NCBI GenBank assembly: GCA_034359265.1
Contig: CP136891.1
Coordinates: 11,856,501-11,920,500, forward strand
Length of the DNA: 64,000 nt
From: Canna indica
Taxonomy: Eukaryota > Streptophyta > Magnoliopsida > Zingiberales > Cannaceae
Reading direction: 5' to 3'
Positions 35,506-48,274 of the stretch are shown in pieces. Below the pieces are notes generated by a model. It had not been told where the DNA came from and searched no databases. It saw only the letters and a program-made list of their open reading frames with translations. A program made the translations under genes and the position numbers. Each line of letters starts with the position of its first letter. Position 1 is the first letter of the stretch.

Positions 35506-37564
35506 ATTCATGCTTGAATCATTGAGACATTCTTGTTCGAACATCATGCTATGTGGATTAAATCTGCTGTTTATTCATATGGTGCATGATTTTTGATCTA
35601 TTCATACAGTTCATGCACATACAGTCTTCTGTTCATGCATATACATGCTTAAGATTTTTTTAAAAAAAATTGCTTCAGATGCGGCAGCCATGAAGGCTGC
35701 CGAAGGATGCATCTCTTCTTCCTCTTCTTCTTCCTTTTCGTATCTTCTTCTTCGCTGCGGAAAGCACCCCGCATCTTCCACGTCGTCTCCGGCCTATGGA
35801 TATCCGCCCGACGCCAGCACAGTCGTTGCTGGCGTCGCAGGAAGGGCGGCGTTAGCGTCGAGGGGTGGGAGATGCCACCTACTGCCAACGCTCGATGGGG
35901 GCTGGCTGCTTCGTCTTCTCGTCGCCGCTCAACGTCGGAGTAAGGTTTGTCGGCGTCTCAGGAAGGGAGAAATCGGGCGGGCGTGTAGCGGCGTCGATGC
36001 GTGAGGGGCGCGTGAAGATGGGATCGGCGACGTCCGACTCCTTCTCTCCTCTGGGTTTTCCTCATTTCACCTCAGCTCTCTTATCACCAGCCGACTCCAA
36101 CACATCATGGTGGTCGGCGTCTTAAGATGGCCAGTGTGCGAGCAGTTGTCAGCAGGGGGTGGACGAAGCGCATGAGGACGACCGACGTTGAGCAGTCCGG
36201 TGTAGGAGCGGGAGATGGCTCGGAGAGATGGATTCCGCCCGCCACTTTCCTCCTCCTGTCGCCGCTTCTCGCCGGCTTCTTGATCGTCGGCGTCTCTGGT
36301 TGGGCGGCGTCGGCGTCGACGTCGAAAGGGGAAGGAAGATCCGCGGCATCTGGTTCGGTGCGAAGAAGGAGGCGGCGGCGGCTGTGAGGAGAAGAAGAGA
36401 AGTTAGGGTTTGGGTATTAGGGTTTGTAATCGGGTCGGATCCGGGTTTAAATATATTAACCCAGATCCATTAAGAATTAAATCCGATCCACCTTATTTAA
36501 ACCAAACGGGTCAGATCCGAGTTAAGACTTGATAAATCCGGATCCGTTAGGAATCAAACCCGACCCAATAATAAATTAAAACCCAACCCAATAATAAGTT
36601 AAAACCCGATCCGTTAATATTTAAATCAGTTTAATTGGATCCGGTTCATTCCAATTTCAACTGGTTTATTTAATTGGACTCAGTTCAACTTAATTTCAAC
36701 CGGTTCACTCCAATTAGGGTCTTGTTCACTGAAATTGGGTCCGATTCAATGTAATTGAACTCGGTTTAGCACTGGTCTAGGTCGAATTTCCCCGGTTTAA
36801 CACTGGTTCAAGTCAATTTAGACCGGTTCATCACCGATTCAGGCCAATTCAGACCGGTTCAGTGCAAATTTTAAGCGGTTCATTAGGTTTCTTGACTGGT
36901 TCAATGAAATTAACATTTGGTTCAGCTTAATTTCAATCAGTTCAATAGAATTAACATTAGGTTCACCTTAATTCTCATCAATTCAGCTTTGGTCCAGCTC
37001 AATTAGGTTTAGTCCATGTTTAAATTAATCTAATCTTGATTGGTTCAACTCAATTTTGATCGCTTTATACTTTGACCAATTTAGCATGAAATTAAATAGT
37101 GGCATATTTATTTATATGTCTAATATTTTGAAGTATGGTAGTTTGGCACAACATGTCGCCAAAGTGATTTCTCTTGTGTTAAATTAATATATTTTTGAAA
37201 TATATAAGATGAGTGCATGTTTGTAATTCATGTGAGTAATAATCGGCCCAAAGGAAGGTTCCTACCTGACCGAATTCCTTACATGCATGTGGTAATAAAT
37301 ACGTGGCTATCATAAAATTTATCATGTGAACACGAGTCAGTCCAAAGAAAGGCTCGTTGTTTGACATGCCTAATAGTCAGTATTTGATTACTGCATCGAG
37401 AGTATCGCTTACAAGTTGATAATTTTATCCAAAGATGAAATGTCAATGTTGTGTTTGGTATCTTGTAATGGGGACTGCCATTATTTATTTCTTTCTGTTA
37501 CATGATTAATTGCATTTTATTTTTAAGTTGCTTATAATATCATGTTTTGTTTTGTTCTCTTTTA
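35506..37564 (+). other. Unusual 2-kb leader of the Copia element
   Basis: Copia leaders are normally short. This one has a GC-rich part (about 35680-36400) with diverged repeats of GTCGGCGTCTC..GGAAGGG and frames open on both strands by composition. From about 36430 to 37060 comes a run of degenerate units of the form CCGGTTCA..CAATTT. No known domain is readable. It may be captured host DNA or a repeat expansion. Confidence 0.5.
36600..37060 (+). repeat. Degenerate GGTTCA/CAATT short tandem repeat
   Basis: GGTTCA-like blocks recur about every 18-40 bases, alternating with CAATT blocks. No fixed period. Confidence 0.5.
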
Positions 37565-38351
37565 GTGAATACTTCCGCTACTTCAATTGCTACTAGTGTT
37601 AACTTCATCCCTGTGCTAATTGACACAAACTTTACAGCATGGACAGTGAACGTTATGATTATTCTCGGATGCATGGATCTGAACTTAGCATTTCATATGG
37701 ATCAGTCTGTTGCTCTCTCAGCTCAAAGTTCCCATGAGGAAAAGAGAGCATTTGATCAGTGAGATAAATCCAATCGCTTAAGTCTAATGATCATGTGGCG
37801 TGCAATTCCCGAATGCTTTAGGGGTGCCATGTCACTAATGCCAGATCGTTCCTTGTTGCCCTTGAAAAGCGTTTTGAAAGAAATGAAAAATTTGAGACAA
37901 GCATGTTTTTAGCAAGCCTAATCTCAATGAAGTATAAAGGCAAGGGGAACATCAGAGAGTATATTATGGAAATGTCAAATATTGCTTCAAAATTAAAGAC
38001 ACTTTAGTTAGACCTATTTGATGATCTACTGGTGCATATAGTTCTCATCTCTCTTTCTGCACAGTATAACCAATTTAGAATCAGTTATAACTGTCAAAAG
38101 GAGAAATGGTCGCTCAATGAGCTCATTTCTCACTGTGTGCAAGAGGAGAAGAGATTGAAGCTTGACAGAACTGAGAGTGCTCATCTGGCTATTGCTTTCG
38201 AAGGCAAAGGCAAGAAAAGACCTAAATCTAAAGAAGTTGCAAGTGTTCCACAGAAAAAGAAGCAAAAGGAACAAGATAAGGGTATTACTTGTTTTTTTCG
38301 CAAGAAGACTGATGGACACATGAAGAAAGATTGTGCCAAATATCACGCATG
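37565..38351 (+). pseudogene. Copia gag
   Basis: Opens at VNTSATSIATSVNF, where the first codon is GTG and a start ATG is no longer present. UBN2-type blocks follow (NFTAWTVNVMIILGCMDL, ALEKRFERNEK-like, LTSMKYKGKGN-like). A TGA lies at 37760, with a frame change near 37850 and a TAG at 38008. The zinc knuckle near 38290 reads CFFRKKTDGHMKKDC, so its second Cys is Arg and an extra residue precedes the His. It ends at the stop after KYHA. Gag would form the virus-like particle; this copy cannot. Confidence 0.75.
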
Positions 38352-38391
38352 ACGTGCTAAGAAATGTACACTTCTTACTTTGGTTTGTTCA

Positions 38392-41300
38392 GAAGTTAAC
38401 TTAACTTCTGTACCCCAAGACACTTGGTGGGTAAATTCTGGTGCTACTACTCACATTAGTGTGTCTATGCAGGGTTGCCTGAGTTGCCGAAAGCCAACTG
38501 ATGTTGAAAGATTCATCTACGTACGTAGGCGATGGCAAATCTATTCAAGTTGAAGCAAGCTATAGGCAATTTTCGGTTATTATTAAGAACTGGTTGTTAT
38601 TTGGACTTGAAAGAGACCTTTATAGTCCCGTCTTTTCGACGGAATTTAATTTTTGTTTCTGTATTGGACAAATTCGAATATACTTGTTCTTTTGGAAATG
38701 GAAGTTTCAATTTATCTCTTGGTTTAAATATTATTGATACTGATTCTTTATCTTCTGCAGATAACCTTTATATGCTTGATGTATTAGCTTCATTTACTGA
38801 AACCTTGCACACTAGTTCACGAGGTACAAAGAGAAAGTTAACTGATGAGAATTCCGTCATCTTATGGCATAAGCGTTTAGGTCATATATCTAAACAAAGG
38901 ATACAAAGGCTTGTGTCAGATGGAATTCTTATCCTCTCTGATGCTACGGACTTTAAGATCTGCATTGAGTGCATTAAAGGGAAACAGACAAACATTAAGG
39001 GATCAGGTATTAATAGGAGTTCAGACGTCTTAGAACTAATACATGCTGATGTATGTCGACCCTTCCCTATGGCTTCTTGGAATGATCAACATTATTTTAT
39101 TACATTCATAGATGACTACTCTAGATATGGTTACATATACCTGATTAAAGAGAAGTCTCAAGCACTGGATGTGTTCAAGTCCTATAAGGCCGAAGTTGAA
39201 AATCAACTAGGCAAAAGGATTAAGGCTGTCAGGTCTGACCGTGGCGATGAATACTATTGCAGATATGATGGATCAGGTGAACAACGTCTAGGACCTTTTG
39301 CTAAGTTTCTAGAGGAATGTTGTATCGTCCTATAGTACACTATGCCAGGAAGTCCTAGCATGAACGATGTTGCTGAAAGGCAAAACCGAACTCTTAAGGA
39401 TATGGTGAGGAGCATGATTAGTCATTTTACCTTACCGGAGTCACTCTGGGGAGAAGCACTTAAGACTACAGCTTACATCCTTAATATGGTACCAACTAAG
39501 GCAGTATTGGAAACCCCTTATGAACTTTGGACAGGCAACAAGCCAAGTTTAAGGCATTTAAACATTTGGGATTGTCCAGCTGAGGCTAGGCCATATAGGC
39601 CAAGTGAAAATAAATTAGACTCTGAACTAGTTAGTTGTTATTTTGTAGGTTATCCTGATATGTCTAGGGGGCATAAGTTTTATAATCCGACAAATAGGAC
39701 ATTCTTTGAAATAGGAAATGCCCGATTCTTTGATGATGTAGAGTTGGGGGGGGAGATAAAGTTAAGGAAGTTGTCTTTGAAGAGGAGTTCATCTCTCTTC
39801 CTTCAGTAATTGTTCATAACATTGATCAGACAATAAATTCGAATTTACAAGACAACATTGAGGTACTCCCCATTCAACCTCAAGAGTTTACTCCTGAGGT
39901 GCCTACCCCTATAGAGCAAACTCGACAACCTCAGGAACCAATGCCATTATAACCTATGACATTAAGAAGGTCCACTAGGGAGAGGAGAAGTGCAATTTCG
40001 GATGATTACGTTGTATTTCTTGAAGAGCACGAGGCTGACATTGGTATGATGGAAGATGACCCAGCCAACTTCTGTCAAGTCATGCAAAGCTCTAACTCTC
40101 AACAGTGGATTGATGCCATGAATAAAGAAATAAGGTCTATGCAACACAATGATGTTTGGGATCTTATACCATTACCTGAAGGGGCGAAACCTATTGGTTG
40201 CAAATGGATATTTAAGACCAAAAGGAATTCAAAAGGTAATGTGGAAAGATATAAGACCCGTCTTGTTGCAAAAGGCTTTACTCGAAAGGAATGTATTGAT
40301 TATAAAGAGACTTCCTCTTCAGTTTCTTCGAAAGACTCTTTTAGGATTATATAAGACCCGTCTTGTTGCAAAAGGCTTTACTCAAAAGGAATGTATTGAT
40401 TATAAAGAGACTTCCTCTCCAGTTTCTTCGAAAGACTCTTTTAGGATTATAATGGCACTTGTGGCTCATTTTGATCTAGAGCTACATCAGATGGATGTTA
40501 AGACAGCGTTTCTCAATGGTGACATTGAGGAAATGATTTATATATTGCAACTAGAAAACTTTGTCTCTGGAGATCTAAAGAAAATGATTTGCAAATTAAA
40601 GAAATCCATCTACGGGCTAAAACATGCTTCTCGTCAGTGGTATCATAAATTTCATCAAATTATTATCTTATTTGGTTTTGAGATAAATCCGGTTGATGAA
40701 TGTATATACCATAAGTTCAATGGGAGCAAGTATATTTTCCTGATCTTATATGTCGATGATATCTTGCTAGCTTGTAACGATATAGGCTTGAAGCACAAAA
40801 CCAAGATATTTTTATCGGACAAATTTGAAATGAAAGATCTTGGGGATGTCTCTTTTGTATTAGGAATCCAGATACATCGAGATCGCTCTCAGAGTATCCT
40901 TGGATTATCACATGAGAGCTATATCGATAAGGTACTTGCTAGATTCGGCATGAAAGATTGTAAACCTACTAGTACCCCTGTTGCCAAAGGAGACAAATTT
41001 AGTCTCAATCAGTGCCCCAAGAATGAATTTGAGCACAAAGAAATGCAGAAAATTCCCTATGCATCTGCTGTAGGGAGTTTGATGTATGTTCAAGTATGTA
41101 GGCGTTCGGATATTGCGTACATTATTGGGATATTGGGTAGATATATGAGCAATCTCGGAACTGATCATTGGAAATCAGCCAAACGGATTATGCGGTATCT
41201 ACAGAGAACAAAGCATCACATGCTCACTTATAAAAAATCAGATCAGTTAGAGATCATTGGGTATTCTGATTCTGATTTTGTCGGATGCCAAGACAGTCGT

Positions 41301-41740
41301 AGATCCACTTCTGGCTATGTTTACTTGCTTGCCGGTGGAGCTGTCTCTTGGAGGAGTGCTAAACAGACACTCGTTGCAACTTCAACTATGGAAGCGGAGT
41401 TTATAGCTTGTTATGATGCATCCAATCATGGAATATGGCTGCGCAATTTTGTCACTGGGCTGCATATTGTTGATGGTATTGAAAAACCACTAAAATTATT
41501 ATGTGACAATAACTTAGCAGTGCTATATTCCAATAACAACAGGAGTTTGTCTAAGTCAAAGCATATTGATATTAAATTCCTAGTTGTTAAAGAAAGAATC
41601 TAGAGTGGTCAATTATGTATATAGCATATTGGTACAGCTTCCATGAGGGCGGATCCGCTTACTAAAGGATTACCACCCATGGTCTTTCATGAGCATGTTG
41701 CTCATATGGGTGTTTTATCATGTAGTAATATGATGGTTTA
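38392..41740 (+). pseudogene. Copia pol: protease, integrase, RT, RNase H
   Basis: Protease region at about 38425: WWVNSGATTHI, where the catalytic Asp of the DSGA motif is Asn. The GAG-pre-integrase zinc finger (LWHKRLGHISKQR ... CIECIKGKQ) is at 38860-38990. The integrase catalytic triad is visible: HADVC near 39035, SDRGDEY near 39235, and VAERQNRTL near 39370. A TAG at 39333 breaks the frame just before the last. RT is at about 40070-40900 with YVDD (LILYVDDILLA) near 40750. A 100-bp tandem duplication at 40251-40450 shifts the RT frame. RNase H is at 41260-41560 (GYSDSDFVGCQDSRRSTSG, TMEAEFIA, LLCDNN), with a tail motif ADPLTKGLP near 41650. It is dead by at least these breaks. Confidence 0.88.
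40251..40450 (+). repeat. 100-bp tandem duplication inside the RT gene
   Basis: 40251-40350 and 40351-40450 are the same sequence with two differences (CGAAAG/CAAAAG and CCTCTTC/CCTCTCC). Since 100 is not a multiple of three, it shifts the frame. Confidence 0.95.
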
Positions 41741-42111
41741 GTGGGAGACTGTAATTAGTATTATGCTTTATAAACTTTTCTGCAGAATAAAGTTTTTTTG
41801 TTATATTCACTCTAAATATATGGTTTTGATCTCACTAAAGAATAAAATAGGACCAGTTGGAAATAGACATATTTTGATCACATTACATGTAATTTCCATG
41901 TTGTGCATCCATATTTAATCTATGTCGTTGAATGTATTAACATTGTGATCATTGATGGATTTAGTCATGATAAATGTGATAAAAGTCGCTTTGGTTCTAT
42001 GTTAGTATGATCGATAGACCAGATTGTTGAAATGATTGGTAATGATAGCGAAAATGAGTTCATAAAGTAACTTTGGTACACATTATCATATGATGATATT
42101 TATGTTGTCCC

Positions 42112-42122
42112 AAGTGGGAGAT
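42112..42122 (+). promoter_or_regulatory. Polypurine tract of the Copia element
   Basis: AAGTGGGAGAT immediately before the 3' LTR, a common plant Copia form. Confidence 0.8.
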
Positions 42123-42575
42123 TGTTAGATTATTTATTTAATAATCTATTATGGTCCAACATTTATCTATTGACATGTGGTTACGCTATCAATTTGATTG
42201 ACCAATTAAAGGTGATCTAATAAAGTTTATTATAAGATCATGTATCATTTCATAATTATGGGATTAATAATATATGCACAGATACCATAGTGGTAATATT
42301 ATAGTTTCATGATGGGCGAAACGGTAATTTACCAACCTTTAGTTTTCTCTATATATAGAGGGGTAATGGTCCTCAAGTCACATGTGAAGTTCCTAGCCTT
42401 TGAAATCCCCATCTCTCATCGTGCTTTGGTAAAGGCTAACGTGTTGACTTGGAAGTCCATCTCGTCTTTGGAATTTAAACGATGGAATCAAGTACACTTC
42501 CGTTCTTATTTTTCTTGATGATTTAGCATGAACGATTTCGATTTTGGGTTTAATTTCTATTTATAAATTCCATCA
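42123..42575 (+). repeat. 3' LTR of the Copia element
   Basis: TGTTAG...CATCA, aligned along its whole length with 35045-35490. It keeps the TG start that the 5' LTR lost. Confidence 0.92.
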
Positions 42576-42580
42576 ATGAA
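42576..42580 (+). repeat. Target-site duplication, right, of the Copia element
   Basis: ATGAA, same as 35040-35044. Confidence 0.9.
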
Positions 42581-42589
42581 ATTCGAAGA

Positions 42590-43060
42590 TGGTTCAGTGG
42601 GTGATTTTTGCCCTCGCACTATTGAAAATATGATAAAAATACTCGTAAACTCTTCTTTGATTGATTTTTACCCTTAAATAAACGAAAGCGGTTGAAAAAT
42701 GCTCCTGAACTATTAAAAATTGGGAAAAATATTTTTAAATTTTTTTTGATAAATTTTTTACCTTTAGACAAACGAAAATAGTTTAAAAAATATCAATATT
42801 TTTACTCATGTCTAAAGGTAGAAAGAGTTTTTTCCATAGAAATAGATAAAAATACTAGTATTTTTCAATTATTTTCGTTTGTCTAAAGATAAAAAATTTA
42901 TCAAATAATAAATTTAAGGGTATTTTTACTCATTTCTAATAGTTCGATGATATTTTTCAACTATTTTTATTTATTTAAGGATAAAAATTAATCAAAAAAT
43001 AATTTTAAAATATTTTTAGCTCATTTTCAATAATTCTAGATAAAAATCATCTTTAACCCA
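42590..43060. repeat. Foldback element with ~220-bp inverted arms
   Basis: The left arm from GGTTCAGTGGGTGATTTTT and the reverse complement of the right arm (GGGTTAAAGATGATTTTT) align throughout. Shared blocks include ACCTTTAGACAAACGAAAAT (one mismatch) and TTTTTGAT. There is no coding frame. It begins 10 bp after the Copia target duplication. A clear target duplication of its own was not found. Confidence 0.65.
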
Positions 43061-43068
43061 AAAATCCA

Positions 43069-46036
43069 TGAGAGGAGTAGGCAGTTGTCATAGTCGAATT
43101 AGTCAGAGTCTGGCTCGGCCCGGCTGTGCTAAGAAGACGGGCTGGGCTCGCCTTCTGGGCACGCGGGCCGAGCACGGGTGGCCTGGCGTGCGTCGAGCCT
43201 AGGTCGGCGCTGCCAAACGTAGGGCGACCTAGGTCTGGCACGCCCCATACGTAGGTCGGCCCGAGCCAAGTCTGGCTCGGGCCAACGAATATTTTATATT
43301 AAAAAAAATTCTATAAATACCTCCTCTCCTTCTTCATTTCTTCTATCTTCATCTTCAACTCTTTCTCTCAATTCTCAACTCTCATTTCTCAACTCTCAAC
43401 TCTCAACTCTCTTACTCTCAACAATCAACAATATTTTAAGCTCATCAAGAAGCCAAGGATTCAAGATTGTTGTTAAATTGTTTTAATCTCTTCAATTTAT
43501 TTCATTTATTAGTATAATATTTATACTTTTTATATTTTTAATTTTTACTAATGGCGGATGGAGATTTTTTAGGTTATACTCCACAAATTGGATCAAATAT
43601 GTTAGAAGAAATGTCTCCTGCTACTCCTACCACTCAATAAAATCAAAACATAGAGATAAGTCCATCTACTAATTTATGTCCATCAGGTAGAAAAAAAAGT
43701 ATGGTTTGAGAATATTTTGAGAAAATTATTGAACCTGATGGCACCATAACAAAAGCCCGGTGCAAAAAATATCAAAAAATTCTTTCGGCTTCAACAACCG
43801 GAGGAACTGGTCATTTATTATGTCATGCAAAGGGTCATGACACTAAGGTTGCACAAGCTCAACAAATTCTTAATTTATCTTCTTCTGGTTTAACAGCTTT
43901 TTCGTATGATCATGATTTTCAACGTCGAGAACTTGCAAAATTAATTGTTCAAAGTAGATCTCTTTTTAGTTTTGTTGATCAACCAAGATTTTCTAGTTGG
44001 ATTCAAAATACTTTACAACCAAAATATAAAAAAATTACTCGAAATACAATGAAAAGTGATGCTTTAAAATTATTTTTTATATATAGAGAAAATATAATGA
44101 CTAGTTTTCAAAATAATAAATCAAAAATTTCTTTAACATCTGATGTTTGGTCTAGTCAACGTACTACTAATTCTTACATTTGTGTTACTGCACATTGGAT
44201 TGATGAAAATTTTATTTTGCAAAAAAAAATAATTAGTTTTAAAGTTTTTGAATATCCACGCACTTCTGTTATCATTTTTTCTGCTATTAGATTTGTAACA
44301 TCTTTCTATAATATAAATGATAAAAAAAATTCGATTAGTTTTGATAATGCTAGTAATAATGATGTTGTTATCCCTCCCCTTATACAGTTATTTAAACCAG
44401 TATTAGAAGGTGAATTATTTCATGTTTGTCATGTTCTTAATTTATGTGTACAAGATGGTTTAAAATAAGTAAATATACATGTAGAAAAAATAAGAGATGT
44501 TATTAGATATATGCGTTCTTCGAAAGCAAGAACACAAAGATTTAAAAAATTATGTCAACCCTTTAATAAACCATTTAAAAATTTTAATGGTGATGTTATT
44601 ACTAGATGGAATTCAACATATCATATGCTTATGTCTACTATAAGATATCAAGATATCCTTAAAATATTTTACAATCAAAATATGTCTGGTGATCCAATTA
44701 ATAATAAATGATTGGTTAGTTGTTGGACATATTACTTAAATTTTTGAACTTTTTAATAAAGCTATCGAACAATTTTTCGGTGTTTATTATCCTACATGTA
44801 ATTTAACTCTTTCACATATAGTTCGTATTAGTGAAGTATTTTCTTCATATAGACATCATTCTTTATTTGCATAAATTATTTCTTTAATGGAATCTAAATT
44901 TAAAAAGTATTGGTCAGATATACCTACTTTATTTTGTTTAGCAATATGTTTAGATCCTAGAATAAAATTTATGGTTTAAATATGTTGTTAGATGATTATT
45001 ATAACAATATGGAATTAGATAATGTTGAAGAAAAAAATTTTAAAATTTTGAATTTATTGAATTCTATGTTTGTATTTTACGCTTCAAAATTTGGTGATAC
45101 AATTACAAATAAGACAACATCTTCTTCTTCTATATTAAGAGATGATTGTGGAAATAGTATTAATTCTCAACTTGGTCGTAGAATAAAAAAAAAACTAAAT
45201 CTACTAATTTTAATGAATTATTTTTTTTTCTAGATCATAATCATTCTGAAGAAATAGATGATAATAAAATTTTAGCATGGTGGAAAAAATAAGAAAATAC
45301 GTATCCTATTATTTCCATCATGGCATGTGATATACTAACTGTTCCTGTGTCTACAGTAGCTTTCGAGTCTTGTTTTAGTACAGAAAATAGAATTCTCGAC
45401 GAAAAAAAGAGCCGAATGAGTGAAGAAACGGTTGAAATGTGCATTTGCTTAAAAGATTGGTTGGATGTTGAAGATAGATTACAAGATAAGGGAGGACCCA
45501 CGACACTTCATCATCGGGAGAGGAGGAAGCTCAAACAAACGAAGCTGGTACTGCTGGTCCAAGTACAAGTTAAATCACCGGGACCACGGGTGATTAAAAA
45601 TGTAAAAAGAACTACGTAAATTTGATCCTTCTAAAGTTAATCATTAGGGAGTACAAGTTTAGCTATAGAAGGTACGTAGACAACCTTTTAATGTGCGGTC
45701 TATTATAATATTAAAAAATTTATTTTATTATTGGATAAATATTTTTGTATTAAAGATAAATACAAATTTAATTATAATTTAATTTTTTAAAATTCTTTTT
45801 ATTAATTTGTACTGCGTTACAATGTTACATATAAAAAATGTTAAAATATATATAATAAAGTTCAGTACAATGATTAAATTATCTTAAATAAAATTAGATA
45901 TCCAAATTCAAAATTCATCCGTAATCATTGATTTTTAAAATTAAATTTTAAATTAAAATCGGCTCGGGCTCGGGCTGAGCTTGGCTGCCACACATTTGGC
46001 CTTGCCCGGGCCGGGCACTGCCTTATGCCACCTCTA
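43069..46036 (+). mobile_element. hAT transposon, decayed, boundaries approximate
   Basis: A broken hAT transposase gene is flanked by GC-rich subterminal DNA with GGCTCGGCCCGGC-like repeats (43100-43290 and 45960-46015). The right end read inward is TAGAGGTGGCAtaaggCAG, a form common for plant hAT ends. The left end has only a degenerate match (GAGAGGAGTAGGCAG at 43069). No 8-bp target duplication could be confirmed. Confidence 0.6.
43551..45618 (+). pseudogene. hAT transposase (BED finger ... C-terminal dimerisation domain)
   Basis: ATG at 43551 (MADGDFLGYTPQIG), preceded by TATAAATACC near 43312 and a CT-rich leader. A BED-type finger remnant (YFEKI, ARCKKYQKIL, GTGHLLCHAKGH) is at about 43700-43830. 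The catalytic region shows SLTSDVWSSQRTTNSYICVTAHWID and CHVLNLCVQDGLK at 44120-44465. RWNSTYHML is near 44610. The hAT dimerisation domain (VPVSTVAFESCFSTENRIL) is at 45335-45400. Stops at 43638 (CAA to TAA) and 43710 (TGG to TGA) and more after 44465, plus shifts near 44710, 44975 and 45230, make it dead. Most of it shares one frame, so decay is moderate. Confidence 0.82.
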
Positions 46037-46389
46037 AGTCAGATAGTCAAACGGATCCAACACGAAATCTACGTGGAAGTCGGCGCAAGCGACGAAGAAC
46101 TGGGTGTGGGATAATCTGCTGCGGACGTGAAGATCCACAATGGACGTGATGGCTTCTGCTTGCCTACCTGGCAATCTGGCATTGGATAAAATTTAATTAG
46201 TTGATGTTACAACATTTTTTTCCAAATAGGTGCCAACCGTGATCGAGCAGATTGATGGCAGAGATCTAAGATTCAATATTAAATTCTAGTACGAGAATCT
46301 ATTGTTATTTTTGTTAATAAAAAAAAAATCAAACAGGACCAATAACTTTTCCCAAATCGGAATATGCCTGCTAAAATTTCAGGATCCGA
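46037..46389. other. Short interval, nothing recognised
   Basis: A small GC-richer part (46070-46190) stands out from AT-rich surroundings but has no readable domain. Confidence 0.4.
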
Positions 46390-47870
46390 AAGCGATAATA
46401 CTCGTTGTACCTCTCATCCGCAAAAGTCTTTAATGCTTTAAATATTTTAATCAATTTTTTAAAAAAAATGCTAAAAACTATAAAATATATTTTAATAATA
46501 AAAATAAATTTTAGGAGTCTAAAAAAAAATTTAAATAAAAAATTTCGAATATATCGAAGACTTTAGTTCTTAGTATATATAAAATTAAATTTAAATTAAA
46601 AATAATAAAATATTTTGATCCAAAATATTTTTCAGATCCTATCACCCATTTTATATCACAAACAAATATTTTATGAATTAAAATTAATTTTTAATTTTTT
46701 TGAAACTATCTAGATTTGGGGCAAAAGTCTATAACACGTTAAAGATTTTTGAACAAAGCATATAAAATTAAATTTATATTAAAAATAGTAAATTATTTTG
46801 ATTCAAGACTTTAGTAAATCGAAGAATATATCGAAGACTTTAGTAAATTATTAAAAGTAGTAAATTATTTTGTTTCAAAATATTTTTTTAAACATTAGCA
46901 TAATTTTTATACCACAAAAAATATTTTATAAATTAAAATTAATTTTTTTGACTTACGAAGTTATTATAGATTTTGAGCAAAAGTCTTTAATTTAAAATAT
47001 TTGTTTAATTCATAACACCTATTTTTATATTATTAAAATATATTTTACGAATTAAAATTAATTTTTTAAAAAAATTAAGAAACTATTCTGAACTTTGAGC
47101 AAAAGTCTTTAACATATTACACTTTTGCCCAAATCACATAAAATTAAATTTAAATAAAAAATGAATTATTGGGATCCAATTTTTTCTTGAGCATATCATA
47201 CGTTTTATACCATAAAAAATATATTTCATAAATTAATTTTTTTAAAAGAGTTTTGAAGCTATTGTAGAATTTAGATAAAAATATTTAATGCATTAAAGAT
47301 TTTTATCCAAAAGGCCAAAAGTCTCAAATAATTTCATGATTTTTTTAAAAATAATAATTTTAATTTATGAAATATTTTTTATGATATAAAAAAGTTGCTA
47401 AGATCTAAACAAATATTTTGAATTAAAGAATTTTATCCAAAATTTATAATAGATTTGTAAGTCCCAAAAAATAATTTTAATTCATAAAATATATTCTTAT
47501 CGTATAAAATATATGCTAGTGTCTAAAAAATATTTTTAGACCAAAATAATTAATTATTTTAAATTTAAATTTTATTTTATATACTTGGACAAATTTTTTT
47601 AATATGTTACATATTTTTATCTAAAATTTCAAACAGTTTCATATTTTTTTTAAAAAATAATTCATAAAATAGTTTTTTATATAAAATGGGTACTAGAATC
47701 TACAAAACTATTTTAGATCAAAACATTTTATTATTTTTAATTTTAATTTAATTTTATATATACTTAGGATTAAAGCCTCTAATATATTCAAAAAAATTTG
47801 TCCAAATTTTTTTAGACTTAAAATCTATAAAAAAATTATTTTTCATATTTTTCATTAATTTTTGATTTTT
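46390..47870. repeat. AT-rich repeat array with AAAAGTCTNTAA motif
   Basis: GCAAAAGTCTTTAA-like blocks recur near 46425, 46710, 46978, 47100, 47280 and 47885, separated by AT-rich stretches that themselves resemble each other (AAATTAATTTTT, TTTATATCACAAA). The motif is the same as in the foldback element at 132-1107, so the two belong to one family. No clean terminal repeats here. Confidence 0.5.
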
Positions 47871-48274
47871 TTTAATATTTGGCAAAAGTCTTTAGAATGT
47901 GCATTATCAAAATCTGATTTCAAGTCAGGGAATTTTAGCGTCCATGTTTTGGTTTGGAAAAACTCCAATAAATTATTCCTATTTCGAAAAACTCCTGTTG
48001 ATGTTAATGTTAAAGGTTTTTTTTTTGTTGATCCAATGTTAAAGTTGAAAAATATTGGTTTAACTGATAGTTTGACATTCCTTTCAATTCTCCTATTTAG
48101 GAGAAAAGTTATATAATATGGAGGAGAATAGGAGGAACCTATTTACAAAAGTATATCTCTAATAATTTTCAACCAGTTTAATCCAGGATCAAAAATATTA
48201 TGTGGCCAAACGCAGCTTGGGTCTTGAAATTTAATTGTTGAAGTATAATTGTAAATAAATTATCCAACTAATAA

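Larger units (their letters stand above)
35045..42575 (+). mobile_element. Complete but decayed Copia LTR retrotransposon, 7.5 kb
   Basis: Two LTRs (446 and 453 bp), PBS, gag, protease, integrase, RT, RNase H and PPT in the Copia order (integrase before RT), with a perfect 5-bp target duplication ATGAA. The LTRs differ at roughly a tenth of positions by eye, mostly transitions, so the insertion is old. Coding frames have many stops and shifts. It lies 710 bp after the CIPK stop codon, in the same orientation. Confidence 0.95.

Noticed and set aside
36398..36428. AGGGTTT units resembling telomere repeats
   Set aside because: Only two or three spaced units inside a retrotransposon leader; not an array.
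35645..36473. Overlapping Ser/Arg-rich frames on both strands in the Copia leader
   Set aside because: Open by GC content; no domain or consistent frame.
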